64,000 nucleotides of DNA. Source: an uncultured Propionivibrio sp. Lineage in GTDB: Bacteria > Pseudomonadota > Gammaproteobacteria > Burkholderiales > Rhodocyclaceae. How positions within the stretch are numbered: position 1 is the first letter of the stretch; each line of letters opens with the position of its first letter. The position numbers and the translations under genes were made by a program. This document shows, in pieces, positions 37,148-44,958 of the stretch. The stretch is from positions 1 through 64,000 of the forward strand of contig NZ_OY762656.1 of NCBI RefSeq assembly GCF_963666255.1, in the 5' to 3' direction. The notes beneath the pieces were generated by a model that saw only the letters and a list, made by a program, of their open reading frames with translations, made no database searches and was not told the DNA's origin.

Positions 37148-38836
37148 TTATTCTGGATGTGTTGCCAGTTTTTCTTCGGCGGTTTGCCCCGGTGAATCGC
37201 TCTCGGGCAACACATCATAGCCAATGCTCGAAATCTGCGTGCTGATCCAGCGCAGGTCCGAAATGAGGTCAAGATGCGCCGAACTGCTGCTCAACGCATC
37301 GGAATGCCCCTGGCTCAGGCGGCCGATGTGCTGCCGGGAACTGTCGTGGCACATCGCCTTCATGTCGCGCTTGCGTTGCACCAGCAGGTTCGCCGTATCC
37401 GGATGCCAGGCCATGATCACCTCGGCCGAAAGTTGCGTCGTTCCTATGAGAAAGCGGAACAGGCGTTCAAGTTCCGTCTTGCCCTCGTCGGAAAACTGCT
37501 TGCCCGATTTTTTCATCGACTCGGGAATACGCAGCATCGTCTTGCAAATGACATCACCGGCATTTTCGAGGTTGGCGGTATAGCGCAGGAGCGCGGTGAC
37601 GCGGCGCTGTTCCGTTTCGTTGAGCCCCTTGCGCGTCAGCGCCACGGCATAGGCGCGTACCGCCTTGAAGAGCGTATTGACCTTCTCCTCCATGCGCAGG
37701 ATGTCATCGGCGCGCTCATGCTTGCCTGCGATCAGCATGTCGAGCGCCGCTTCCAGCATGTTCTGGATCGTGCCGAGAATGCGCAGGATCTCGCGTGTCA
37801 GCGCCAGCACCGGGAAGGCGGCCGCATCGGCGCAGTCCTCGCCGGCGCTCGGAATGTACCTCGGGCCAATCTCGCTGACCGGCTTTTCGGTAGTAATGAA
37901 AAATCGCTCCATGAAACGCGCCAGCGCATCGACGCGCCACGAGAAGACAACGATCAGCATCAGGTTGAAAAGGATATGCAGTATCACCACGCGGAATCCT
38001 GCAAGGCCCGGCAACAAGGCGTAGAGCCGGTCGATGAGGTGCAGCGCGACAAAACAGGCGAAAACGCCTGACAGCTTGATCACGGCATGACCGACGACGA
38101 TGCGCCGCGACGGCGCCGCCTGGTTCATGCTCATGACAATCGGCGGGATGGCGTTGCCGACGTTGATACCGAGGATCGCTGCGACGATCAGCGCCGCGTT
38201 GTCGGTGATCCCCGCCTGCACCAGCGAGGCCCAGAACAACAGGATGGCGATCGACGAATGCGCGAGCCAGGTCAGGAGCGCGAACAGCAGCAAGGCAATC
38301 AGCAATTCGTCGCCGAGCGACGAGACGACGATGCGCACCAGTTCGCTGTTGGCGAGCGCCGACGACACCTGGCTCATGAAGGTCAGGGCAATCAGCACCA
38401 TGGCGATGCCGAGCAGGATGCGACCGTATTGTTTGGCCGGTGAATCGCTTTCGGCATAAATCGAATGCAGCAGGTAGCCAACGAACATCAGGAGCGGCCA
38501 CATCGCCTTGAGGTTCAGGGTCAGCAGCGCGGCGACGACGGCGCTGCCGGCATCGGCACCGAGCATCAGCACCAGGCCGTCAGCCACCGGAATGACGCCG
38601 AGCGCCGCCAGCGTCGAGGAAAACACGGCGACAGCAATCGAACTCTGCAGGATCGTCGCCGACCCGGCACCGGCCAGCAGCGCGACGAGCCGGTTCTTCA
38701 GCGTGCGCGGGAGGATTTCACGGATCTCGGCACCGTAGGCGCGCATGACGCCGGTGCGCGCCATACGCACGCCCCAGAGCATCAGCGTCGCGGCGCCGAG
38801 AATCATCGTCAGCTCATAGATGCCCGATTCAACCAT
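37148..38836 (-). CDS. Na/Pi-cotransporter family protein with PhoU-like C-terminus
   Basis: A membrane protein of 562 residues. Two inverted Na/Pi repeats are seen, GSATILQSSIAVAVFSS with the canonical QSS and a second, WLAHSSIAILLFWASL, in which His replaces Gln. The last 200 residues are a PhoU-like helical domain (ILGTIQNMLEAALDMLIAG, RVTALLRYTANLENAGDVI). Proteins of this YjbB type are thought to move phosphate, probably outwards. ATG 38836 (MVESGIYELTM) is chosen; the upstream frame is unsupported. It follows the HAD phosphatase gene after 13 bases and the TRAP genes before that, and is followed by the SulP gene, so a shared transcript is likely. Confidence 0.85.
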   Translation of the reverse strand: MVESGIYELTMILGAATLMLWGVRMARTGVMRAYGAEIREILPRTLKNRLVALLAGAGSATILQSSIAVAVFSSTLAALGVIPVADGLVLMLGADAGSAVVAALLTLNLKAMWPLLMFVGYLLHSIYAESDSPAKQYGRILLGIAMVLIALTFMSQVSSALANSELVRIVVSSLGDELLIALLLFALLTWLAHSSIAILLFWASLVQAGITDNAALIVAAILGINVGNAIPPIVMSMNQAAPSRRIVVGHAVIKLSGVFACFVALHLIDRLYALLPGLAGFRVVILHILFNLMLIVVFSWRVDALARFMERFFITTEKPVSEIGPRYIPSAGEDCADAAAFPVLALTREILRILGTIQNMLEAALDMLIAGKHERADDILRMEEKVNTLFKAVRAYAVALTRKGLNETEQRRVTALLRYTANLENAGDVICKTMLRIPESMKKSGKQFSDEGKTELERLFRFLIGTTQLSAEVIMAWHPDTANLLVQRKRDMKAMCHDSSRQHIGRLSQGHSDALSSSSAHLDLISDLRWISTQISSIGYDVLPESDSPGQTAEEKLATHPE

Positions 38837-38849
38837 GTACAACCGACCC

Positions 38850-39620
38850 CTAGAGATTGCCCAGGTGTTCGACGACCAGCGTCGGCTGCCGTTCGAGGCT
38901 TGGCAGATCCTCTCGCTTCGCTTCGCCTGAGAGAACAAGGATGAAATCGATGCCGGCGTTCTCGGCCAGCACCTTGTCGGTCATCAGCCGGTCGCCGACC
39001 ATGACCATGTCCTCCTGCCGGAAACGCTTGAGCAGCGGCGACAAGACGATGGTATTGGGCTTGCCGAAGACGAGTTCGGGCAGGCGGCCGGTTGCCGCCT
39101 CATAGAGTTTGACGAAGCTGCCGGTATCGGGCAGCGGTCCCTGCGCCGACGGACAGACGAGGTCGGGGTGCGTGGACAGGAAGCGCAGCTCGGGCCGTTG
39201 CAACAGCAGGCACGAGGTCGCGAGTTTTTCGTAGGTCAGTTCGGTGTCATAGCCGAGGACAACGGCCTGACAGCCGGCGTCGGCGGTGAAGACGATTCCC
39301 GGCACGCGCTGACGCAGGTAGGCCTGGAAACTCGTGTTGCCGACGGGATAAATGCGCGTCAGCCCGTGCTCGACGAGATAATCGGCGAGCGGCAGGAGCG
39401 GCGAGAGAATGCGCTCGACCGGCACGTCGACGAGGCCGACGCTGGCGAGCTTCTTCGTGTAATCGGAAAGATTCTTCGAGGTGTTGTTGGTGAGGAAGAA
39501 GATTTCCTTCTTCCCCCAATTGCGCCGGATGTAGTCAATGGTGCCCTGGATGGGCACGTCACCGAGGTAGACGGTCCCATCCAGGTCAAAGACGATGCAT
39601 TTTTTCTGATCGAGATTCAC
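38850..39620 (-). CDS. HAD-IIA family phosphatase (NagD/phosphoglycolate-phosphatase-like)
   Basis: A soluble phosphatase of 256 residues. HAD motif I is FDLDGTVYLGD (nucleophile Asp12, Asp14), motif II FFLTNNTS, motif III Lys in VFGKPN and motif IV MVGDRLMTD; the long cap between motifs II and III is of the IIA type found in NagD, glycerol-3-phosphatase and phosphoglycolate phosphatases. The GTG start at 39620 follows the dctM stop with no gap, so translation is coupled to the TRAP transporter. The adjacent Na/Pi protein would handle released phosphate. The substrate is unknown; a phosphorylated C3 compound is a guess from the nearby GlpD-like gene. Confidence 0.85.
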   Translation of the reverse strand: MNLDQKKCIVFDLDGTVYLGDVPIQGTIDYIRRNWGKKEIFFLTNNTSKNLSDYTKKLASVGLVDVPVERILSPLLPLADYLVEHGLTRIYPVGNTSFQAYLRQRVPGIVFTADAGCQAVVLGYDTELTYEKLATSCLLLQRPELRFLSTHPDLVCPSAQGPLPDTGSFVKLYEAATGRLPELVFGKPNTIVLSPLLKRFRQEDMVMVGDRLMTDKVLAENAGIDFILVLSGEAKREDLPSLERQPTLVVEHLGNL

Positions 39621-40898
39621 TTACATCAACCACTTGAGCGGCACGAGCGACAGCTTCGGGAAGAACAGCAGCAGGAACAGCACCGCCACCTCCATCAGCA
39701 GGAACGGCATCATCTTGCGTACCAGATAGCCCATCGATATCCCGGCCGAACCGCAGACGACGAACAGCACCGTGCCGACCGGCGGCGTGATGACGCCGAT
39801 ACCGACGTTGAGCACGAAGAGCAGGCCGAAGAAGTACGGGTCGATGCCGGCGGCATTGGTCAGTGGATAGAACACCGGCGCGAACAGCAGGATGTTCGGC
39901 GTCAGGTCCATGACCATGCCGGCCGCGAACAGGAAGATCATGATCGCGATCAGCAGCAGCGTCGGCGTCGGGACCAGCGGCTCGAAGAAGGACTTCATCT
40001 GGTCGGGGATCTGCGCCGCGGTGATGAACCAGCCGACCGCAGTCGCCGCGCCGACGATCAGCATGACCACCGCCGTGCTGCGGGCGGCCGTCGCGCTAAC
40101 GCGCAGCAACTCGCGCAACGGAAGCTCGCGGTAGTACAGCGTCGTCACCACGATCGCATAGACTGCAGCGAAGGCACCGCCCTCGGTCGGCGTAAACACG
40201 CCGCCGCGGATACCGCCCAGCAGCAGCACCGGCAGCATGAAGGCCGGCGTCGCTTCCTTGAGGATGTTGATCGCTTCTTGGCGCGTAAAGGTGATCGTCT
40301 CGGTATAGCCATCGACCTTGACGACGAAGTACCACATGATCAGCAGGAAGAAGCCGATGATCAGGCCCGGCACGAGACCGATCATGAAGAGCTTGGTGAT
40401 CGACAGCTCCATCGTCGCGCCGAGCAGGATGAAGTTGGCCGACGGCGGGATGATCGGACCGAGGATCGCGCCCGACGAAATGATGCCGCCGGCGCGTCCC
40501 TTGTCATAACCCGCATCCTTCATCATCGGATAGAGGATGCCCATCAGCGCCGCGGCTTCGCCGACCGAACTGCCCATCAGGCCGGCGAAGATGATCGAGG
40601 CGATGATCGTCGCATAACCGAGGCCGCCCTTGACGCGGCCGATCATCAGCTGCGCAAGCAGGATGACGCGCTTCGACAGCCCGCCCTTGGCCATAATTTC
40701 GCCGGCGAAGACGAAGAAGGGGATGGCCATCAACGGGTAGTTATTGACGCCGTCAACCATCGCCTGCGGGATGATCATGAAGTCGCCGTCGCCCGAATAG
40801 ATCATCAGGACGATCGCCGACAACACCATCACCAGCGCGATCGGAATATTGAGAAAAAGGAAGAAGAAGAGGCTCCCGAGGAAGACGAGTAATTCCAT
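39621..40898 (-). CDS. dctM: TRAP transporter large permease (DctM family)
   Basis: The transport-carrying membrane subunit of a tripartite ATP-independent periplasmic transporter, 425 residues with about twelve hydrophobic segments. Family blocks include PFFVFAGEIMAKGGLSKR, GLMGSSVGEAAALMGILYPMM, SSGAILGPIIPPSANFIL, GVFTPTEGGAFAAVYAI and VGIGVITPPVGTVLFVVCG. ATG 40898 comes two bases after the dctQ stop; the HAD gene starts directly after its stop. It works with DctQ and the periplasmic DctP to import an organic acid using the sodium gradient. Confidence 0.93.
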   Translation of the reverse strand: MELLVFLGSLFFFLFLNIPIALVMVLSAIVLMIYSGDGDFMIIPQAMVDGVNNYPLMAIPFFVFAGEIMAKGGLSKRVILLAQLMIGRVKGGLGYATIIASIIFAGLMGSSVGEAAALMGILYPMMKDAGYDKGRAGGIISSGAILGPIIPPSANFILLGATMELSITKLFMIGLVPGLIIGFFLLIMWYFVVKVDGYTETITFTRQEAINILKEATPAFMLPVLLLGGIRGGVFTPTEGGAFAAVYAIVVTTLYYRELPLRELLRVSATAARSTAVVMLIVGAATAVGWFITAAQIPDQMKSFFEPLVPTPTLLLIAIMIFLFAAGMVMDLTPNILLFAPVFYPLTNAAGIDPYFFGLLFVLNVGIGVITPPVGTVLFVVCGSAGISMGYLVRKMMPFLLMEVAVLFLLLFFPKLSLVPLKWLM

Positions 40899-40900
40899 GA

Positions 40901-41422
40901 TCAGAACTCCTTCGGAATGCGGACGAATTCACACGCGGGCTTCTTCAGCGTGATCAGCAGTTCACGCCCGCGGATGACGATGACGGCCAGCGCCATGATC
41001 GGCAACGTGCCATTGACGAAGGCCATGTTGAGGCCGGTCGCCACGGTCGCCGTATCGATCGTCTGCTGTACCAGCGAGATGCCGCCGATCAGCAGCAGCA
41101 CCAGCGCCGCCAGCGCGAACAACTGCGCGACGACATCGACCGCCTTCCGCGTCAACCCAGTCAGCAGGCTGGTGACCATATCGACGGCAATATGACGGCC
41201 ACGATAGAAGCCCTCGATCGAACCGAAGAAAGTGATATACATGAACAGGATGCGCGCCCATTCCTCGCTCGGCGCAAAACTCGCCTTGAATATGTAGCGC
41301 AGCATGGCGTTCCAGAACACCAGGCCGATCATCGACAGAAACATCACCGCACAGAACACCTGAAAGGCGATTTCCGCCTTGCTTTCATTTTCCTGTGGCT
41401 TTTCCGGCATGAGCTCGCTCAT
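40901..41422 (-). CDS. dctQ: TRAP transporter small permease (DctQ family)
   Basis: Small membrane subunit of 173 residues with four hydrophobic helices. The DctQ signature is seen in FWNAMLRYIFKASFAPSEEWARI and GFYRGRHIAVDMV. The helices after that are typical Leu/Ala-rich segments. ATG 41422. It is separated from dctP by about 157 bases in which I see no gene and no clear hairpin, and is followed directly by dctM. Together the three form one importer. Confidence 0.9.
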   Translation of the reverse strand: MSELMPEKPQENESKAEIAFQVFCAVMFLSMIGLVFWNAMLRYIFKASFAPSEEWARILFMYITFFGSIEGFYRGRHIAVDMVTSLLTGLTRKAVDVVAQLFALAALVLLLIGGISLVQQTIDTATVATGLNMAFVNGTLPIMALAVIVIRGRELLITLKKPACEFVRIPKEF

Positions 41423-41579
41423 CTTGCCGTCCCCTTCTCAAACAATTGACCCCACATGGCCGCCATCGACGGCCCTCCTTTATTCGCGCAGTGCCTGACG
41501 GCGCCACGCCCCCCGTTTGTCGCCTCATCCTGCCGCGCGGAGTCGTCCGATAAACGTCCCCGCGCGCAGGCAATGACGA

Positions 41580-42569
41580 TCACTTGTACTGCTTGACGCT
41601 TTCGAGAATTTCCTTGGCATTGGGCACGGTGTCGTAGAACAGCTTCCACGTGCCTTCGCCGGCCTTCTTCAGCGCCGCCTTGAACTCGGCGTTCGGCGTC
41701 ACGATCTTGCCGCCGCCCTTGGTGATTTCATCGACCGCCTTCTTCTCGACATCCGACGCCATCTTCCAGACGTCCTCGGCCGAGCGCTTGGCTGCGTCAT
41801 CGAAGACTTTTCGGTCTTCCGGCGGCAGCTTGGCGTAGAAGTCGTTATTGATGTAGAGCGAGTGGATCACGAGAATGTGGCCGGACAGCGTGATGTTCGG
41901 CGCGATTTCATACATCTTCAGCGCGACGATATCGGAGAAGGGGCTGTCGCCACCATCGATCGTGCCCTGGTCGAGCGCCGCCGGCACTTCGGCGAACGGC
42001 ATCGGCTGGCCGCTCTGGCCGAGTTGCTTGGCGAATTCCAGATAGAGCGGAATGTTCGGCACGCGCATGCGCAGACCCTTGAGGTCGTTGATGCCATTGA
42101 CCGGCTTCTTGGTGTAGAAATGACGGAAACCGAGCGGGAAAGCGTTCATCATCGTCAGGCCCGACTTCTCGGCAAAACCCTTGTTGATCAGCTTGAAGGT
42201 CTCGCCGTTCATCGCCTTGTGGGCGTGGTCGAGGCTGTCATACAGCATCGGCGTTTCCAGCATCGCCATCGCCGGGAAAAGCGAGGAAGTCTGCGTGCCG
42301 GTCGCGCACATCTGGATGATGCCCTTGCGCGTCTGCGCGATGTAGGCGTCTTCCTTGCCAAGCTGGCTGTTCGGGAATACGCGGACGTCGTACTTGCCCT
42401 TGGTCCCTTCCATGACATATTTGGCGAACAGCTTCATGCCAACGGTTTCCGGTTCGCCATCCGGCTTCATGCCGGCGATCTTGACGACAATCTTGTCGGC
42501 GGCGACAACCGGCGCGACCGCTCCACCCAGCAGCGCCAGGATGGAAAGAAGAAGAATCCTGCGTTTCAT
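41580..42569 (-). CDS. dctP: TRAP transporter periplasmic substrate-binding protein (DctP family)
   Basis: Binds the substrate in the periplasm for the DctQM permease; 329 residues. The signal peptide MKRRILLLSILALLGGAVAP ends near VVAADK. Family features are FPNSQLGKEDAYIAQTRKG, the ligand-carboxylate Arg region LKGLRMRVPNIP and the hinge block FAEVPAALDQGTIDGGDSP. GGAGGG upstream fixes ATG 42569. The substrate is probably a carboxylate, as for nearly all DctP proteins, but nothing in the sequence names it. It is the first gene of the TRAP-HAD-Na/Pi run and lies downstream of the glpD-like gene on the same strand. Confidence 0.92.
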   Translation of the reverse strand: MKRRILLLSILALLGGAVAPVVAADKIVVKIAGMKPDGEPETVGMKLFAKYVMEGTKGKYDVRVFPNSQLGKEDAYIAQTRKGIIQMCATGTQTSSLFPAMAMLETPMLYDSLDHAHKAMNGETFKLINKGFAEKSGLTMMNAFPLGFRHFYTKKPVNGINDLKGLRMRVPNIPLYLEFAKQLGQSGQPMPFAEVPAALDQGTIDGGDSPFSDIVALKMYEIAPNITLSGHILVIHSLYINNDFYAKLPPEDRKVFDDAAKRSAEDVWKMASDVEKKAVDEITKGGGKIVTPNAEFKAALKKAGEGTWKLFYDTVPNAKEILESVKQYK

Positions 42570-42694
42570 AAACCCTCCGTCAATAGTAGATTTTCCGCGT
42601 TGCCACACCCGAATGCCCGTCACTGGCATCACCAGCAGCGAACCTGCCACAAACCTAGACTCAACCCTTGCGCAACGCACGTTGAAGCGCGTCA

Positions 42695-42700
42695 ATCATA
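42695..42700 (-). promoter_or_regulatory. possible -10 element for the dctP operon
   Basis: TATGAT on the minus strand about 125 bases upstream of dctP, in the 218-base gap after the glpD-like gene. The -35 side is weak. Otherwise the gap shows only an AT-rich stretch near 42715-42750. Confidence 0.3.
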
Positions 42701-42787
42701 CTCTCGGTCATTGGCGAATAATGAAAATCACACAGCATTTTTTTCGCTTTCGCTCATCAGCCAATGCGCGTATCCGAAATGGCGTCG

Positions 42788-44428
42788 CTATGCCGTCGTC
42801 GCCGCCGGCCCCTGCCCGGCATCCGAGGCGAAGTATTCGTCGAATTTCTCGCGGGCCTCGTCCCCGAACAGGATTTCGCAGGCCGCCATCAAGCCCTCGG
42901 CGTTGCGAATATCCTCGTGCCGCATGACCAGCGCGATCTTCGAGCGCCGACGCAGGAAGTCCTCCAGCTTGGTCACCATTTCCTGATGACGGATCAATTC
43001 GATTTCACAGCGAATGTAATCGGTTCCCTTGATCAGCACTTCCGCCTCGCGCGGATCCTCGCGGATCAGCGCCAGCAGCTCGAGCGCCTGCTGGTCGTAG
43101 CGACGCCACAAGCGCGTGCTCAGGGCCTCGATCGAATTCGGTGAGGTATAGCTGTCGAGGTTCATCAGCTGCGCCTGATGGAAGTACTCTTCGCGCACCG
43201 ACGCATGCGGCTCGCCGTACCACTTGTAGGCGGGATAGCGCATCGACACCCCCATGCCGGCCACCAGCGTGGAGATCTCGTTACCGACGTTCACGCAATC
43301 GGTCAGCTTGCCGCCAAACACGCTGATGTGCGCGGTCTCCTGATTCGCATCGATTTCATGCTTGCGCGACATCTGCAACCAGTCGCGCTCGCCGTTGCCG
43401 TTGCCTGTACGCTTGACGACGAGCGGACGGACGCCGCAACGCTCGGCGATGATGTCGGCGGTGGTCAGCGGCTTCGCCAGATTCAGGCGCTTGTTGATGT
43501 TGTCGAGCACGAACTGGCGGTCTTCCTCGGTCACCTCGCTGTAGGGCGAATCGACACGCGTATCGGTCGTGCCGACGCAGGTGCGCACCCCCATCGGGAT
43601 GACGAAGAACAGGCGCCCGTCATCGGCGAAGAAGGTCAGGATGCGCCGGTTCGGCGTGATCTGCGGCACGATCAGATGGATGCCTTTTGAGAACACGTGC
43701 TGGTGCTCGGTCTTCTCGCCGGTCAGGGCGTTGTGATCGTCAACGAAGGGGCCGGCGGCGTTGATCAGTACCTTGGCGCGGATATCGAAAGACTCGCCCG
43801 AGATCACATCGCGAACGCGCGTGACCCAGCGCCCGTTCTCGCGGCGCGCCCCCTCGGAAGCGACGTAATTGGCGGCGATGCAGCCGTGGTCCATGGCGGC
43901 ACGGATGAACTGGAAGACGAAGCGCGAATCGTTGTCGTGCAGATAGGCGTCCGAGTACTCGAAACCGCCGTAATAGTTGGCCGTACTGACCACCGGTTCT
44001 TCCTGCTGGGTGGCGCGCCGGTTCAGCAGGCGCGGCATCTGCGTGAAGCAGTTGCCGAACAGCCAGTAAACCCAGGTCCCCGCCCAGATGAACCACGGCG
44101 GGAAGCGGAAGCCCTTCTCGATGGTCGTGAAAAAGCGGATCTCCTTGATGCGCGACGGGAAGTTCTCGATCAGATGGTTGCGGCTTTTGCACAGGCCGCG
44201 CACAAGGCCAAAATCGCGGCTTTCGAGGTACTTGATCCCGCCCCAGGCGAGATTGCTCGACTGCTGGCTGGTGAATCCCGCGAAATCGCGCTGGTCGATC
44301 AAGGCGACCTTGGCGCCCTTGCCCGACAACGCAGCCGCCGACACCGCCCCGTTGATGCCTCCGCCGATCACCAGGACATCGAAATCCCCCTGCCCGAGTT
44401 TCCGGATATTGCTCAGTCTCAGCTTCAT
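42788..44428 (-). CDS. glpD: GlpD-like FAD-dependent glycerol-3-phosphate dehydrogenase
   Basis: A membrane-associated flavoprotein of 546 residues that should oxidise glycerol-3-phosphate to dihydroxyacetone phosphate with electrons to quinone. The FAD-binding Rossmann motif is VLVIGGGINGAVSAAALSGK; DFAGFTSQQSSNLAWGGIKY replaces the commoner DFASGTSSRSTKLxHGG, so it is a divergent member. Further features are LINAAGPFVDDHN, SKGIHLIVP, VGTTDTRVD and VFGGKLTDCVNVG, plus a C-terminal helical domain. ATG 44428 has GGGAAGG upstream. The promoter carries three GlpR-like operators, which supports the assignment. No glpK or glpF is next to it; a TRAP transporter and a HAD phosphatase follow. Confidence 0.8.
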   Translation of the reverse strand: MKLRLSNIRKLGQGDFDVLVIGGGINGAVSAAALSGKGAKVALIDQRDFAGFTSQQSSNLAWGGIKYLESRDFGLVRGLCKSRNHLIENFPSRIKEIRFFTTIEKGFRFPPWFIWAGTWVYWLFGNCFTQMPRLLNRRATQQEEPVVSTANYYGGFEYSDAYLHDNDSRFVFQFIRAAMDHGCIAANYVASEGARRENGRWVTRVRDVISGESFDIRAKVLINAAGPFVDDHNALTGEKTEHQHVFSKGIHLIVPQITPNRRILTFFADDGRLFFVIPMGVRTCVGTTDTRVDSPYSEVTEEDRQFVLDNINKRLNLAKPLTTADIIAERCGVRPLVVKRTGNGNGERDWLQMSRKHEIDANQETAHISVFGGKLTDCVNVGNEISTLVAGMGVSMRYPAYKWYGEPHASVREEYFHQAQLMNLDSYTSPNSIEALSTRLWRRYDQQALELLALIREDPREAEVLIKGTDYIRCEIELIRHQEMVTKLEDFLRRRSKIALVMRHEDIRNAEGLMAACEILFGDEAREKFDEYFASDAGQGPAATTA

Positions 44429-44508
44429 CGCCAACCTTCCCGATCCACGCGCCACGCGTCTTTTCTCTCGGTGCCATTGACACCCGGACGAGCGCTTGCG
44501 CACAAAAA

Positions 44509-44526
44509 ATGTTCGTTTACAAACAT
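44509..44526. promoter_or_regulatory. GlpR-like operator 1
   Basis: ATGTTCGTTTACAAACAT, a near-perfect 18-base palindrome matching the E. coli GlpR half-site (ATKYTCG). It overlaps the predicted -10 of the glpD-like gene and would block RNA polymerase when bound. Confidence 0.65.
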
Positions 44527-44551
44527 AAATGAGCACAATAATGTTTGTCAA
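44522..44551 (-). promoter_or_regulatory. promoter of the glpD-like gene
   Basis: On the minus strand a perfect TTGACA (44546-44551) and TATGTT (44522-44527) are 18 bases apart. The -35 lies in operator 2 and the -10 in operator 1, so repressor binding at either site should shut it off. The predicted leader is about 85 bases. Confidence 0.65.
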
Positions 44552-44558
44552 CGACAAT
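44541..44558. promoter_or_regulatory. GlpR-like operator 2
   Basis: ATGTTTGTCAACGACAAT, with the same half-site layout as operator 1 and starting 32 bases after it. It contains the -35 hexamer. Confidence 0.6.
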
Positions 44559-44571
44559 TTTTCCCGACAAC

Positions 44572-44589
44572 CATTTCGAACACAAACAT
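44572..44589. promoter_or_regulatory. GlpR-like operator 3 (degenerate)
   Basis: CATTTCGAACACAAACAT; its right half is identical to that of operator 1 and its left half partly matches. It starts 31 bases after operator 2, keeping the three-helical-turn spacing. Confidence 0.45.
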
Positions 44590-44909
44590 GCAATCCGCAC
44601 ACTTCGGCGGAAGGGCGAACGGGATCGCCGCCTGCCTGGAAACAGGAAGCAGAACGGAAAACGAAACAGGAAACGGGACTGAAGAACGAAGATGAAGCAA
44701 TGTCGCCGCTGTCTGGTCGGGCGTGGGCGCTGCGCCGCCGGACTACGCCCCGTTCAGGGCAGAGGAAGCGACGGGCGACACGCGGACGATCCGGCCCGTG
44801 ACCGGAGGATTACATCGCGGACGTTCATCGCGACCCGGCAAGCGCGGCCGCGGGCGAAAATCGACGAAAGGAAGAAGCGAAGGCCGCGCAGAAGGCGAAC
44901 TGACGAACA
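44590..44909. other. non-coding stretch between purF and the glpD-like promoter
   Basis: About 320 bases with no gene I can support. Short plus-strand frames (for example 44692-44997) are rich in Arg and lack ribosome sites or domain character. A purine-rich part (44640-44700) precedes a GC-rich part. No tRNA or known RNA motif was recognised. Confidence 0.5.
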
Positions 44910-44945
44910 CGCGTTGGTTGCCCGACTCCGGGCGCAACCAACGCG
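44910..44945 (-). terminator. hairpin after purF
   Basis: Perfect 12-base-pair arms CGCGTTGGTTGC (44910-44921) and GCAACCAACGCG (44934-44945) begin 13 bases after the purF stop. No T run follows. It is likely the end of the long minus-strand transcript. Confidence 0.6.
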
Positions 44946-44958
44946 CTACAACATCCCG

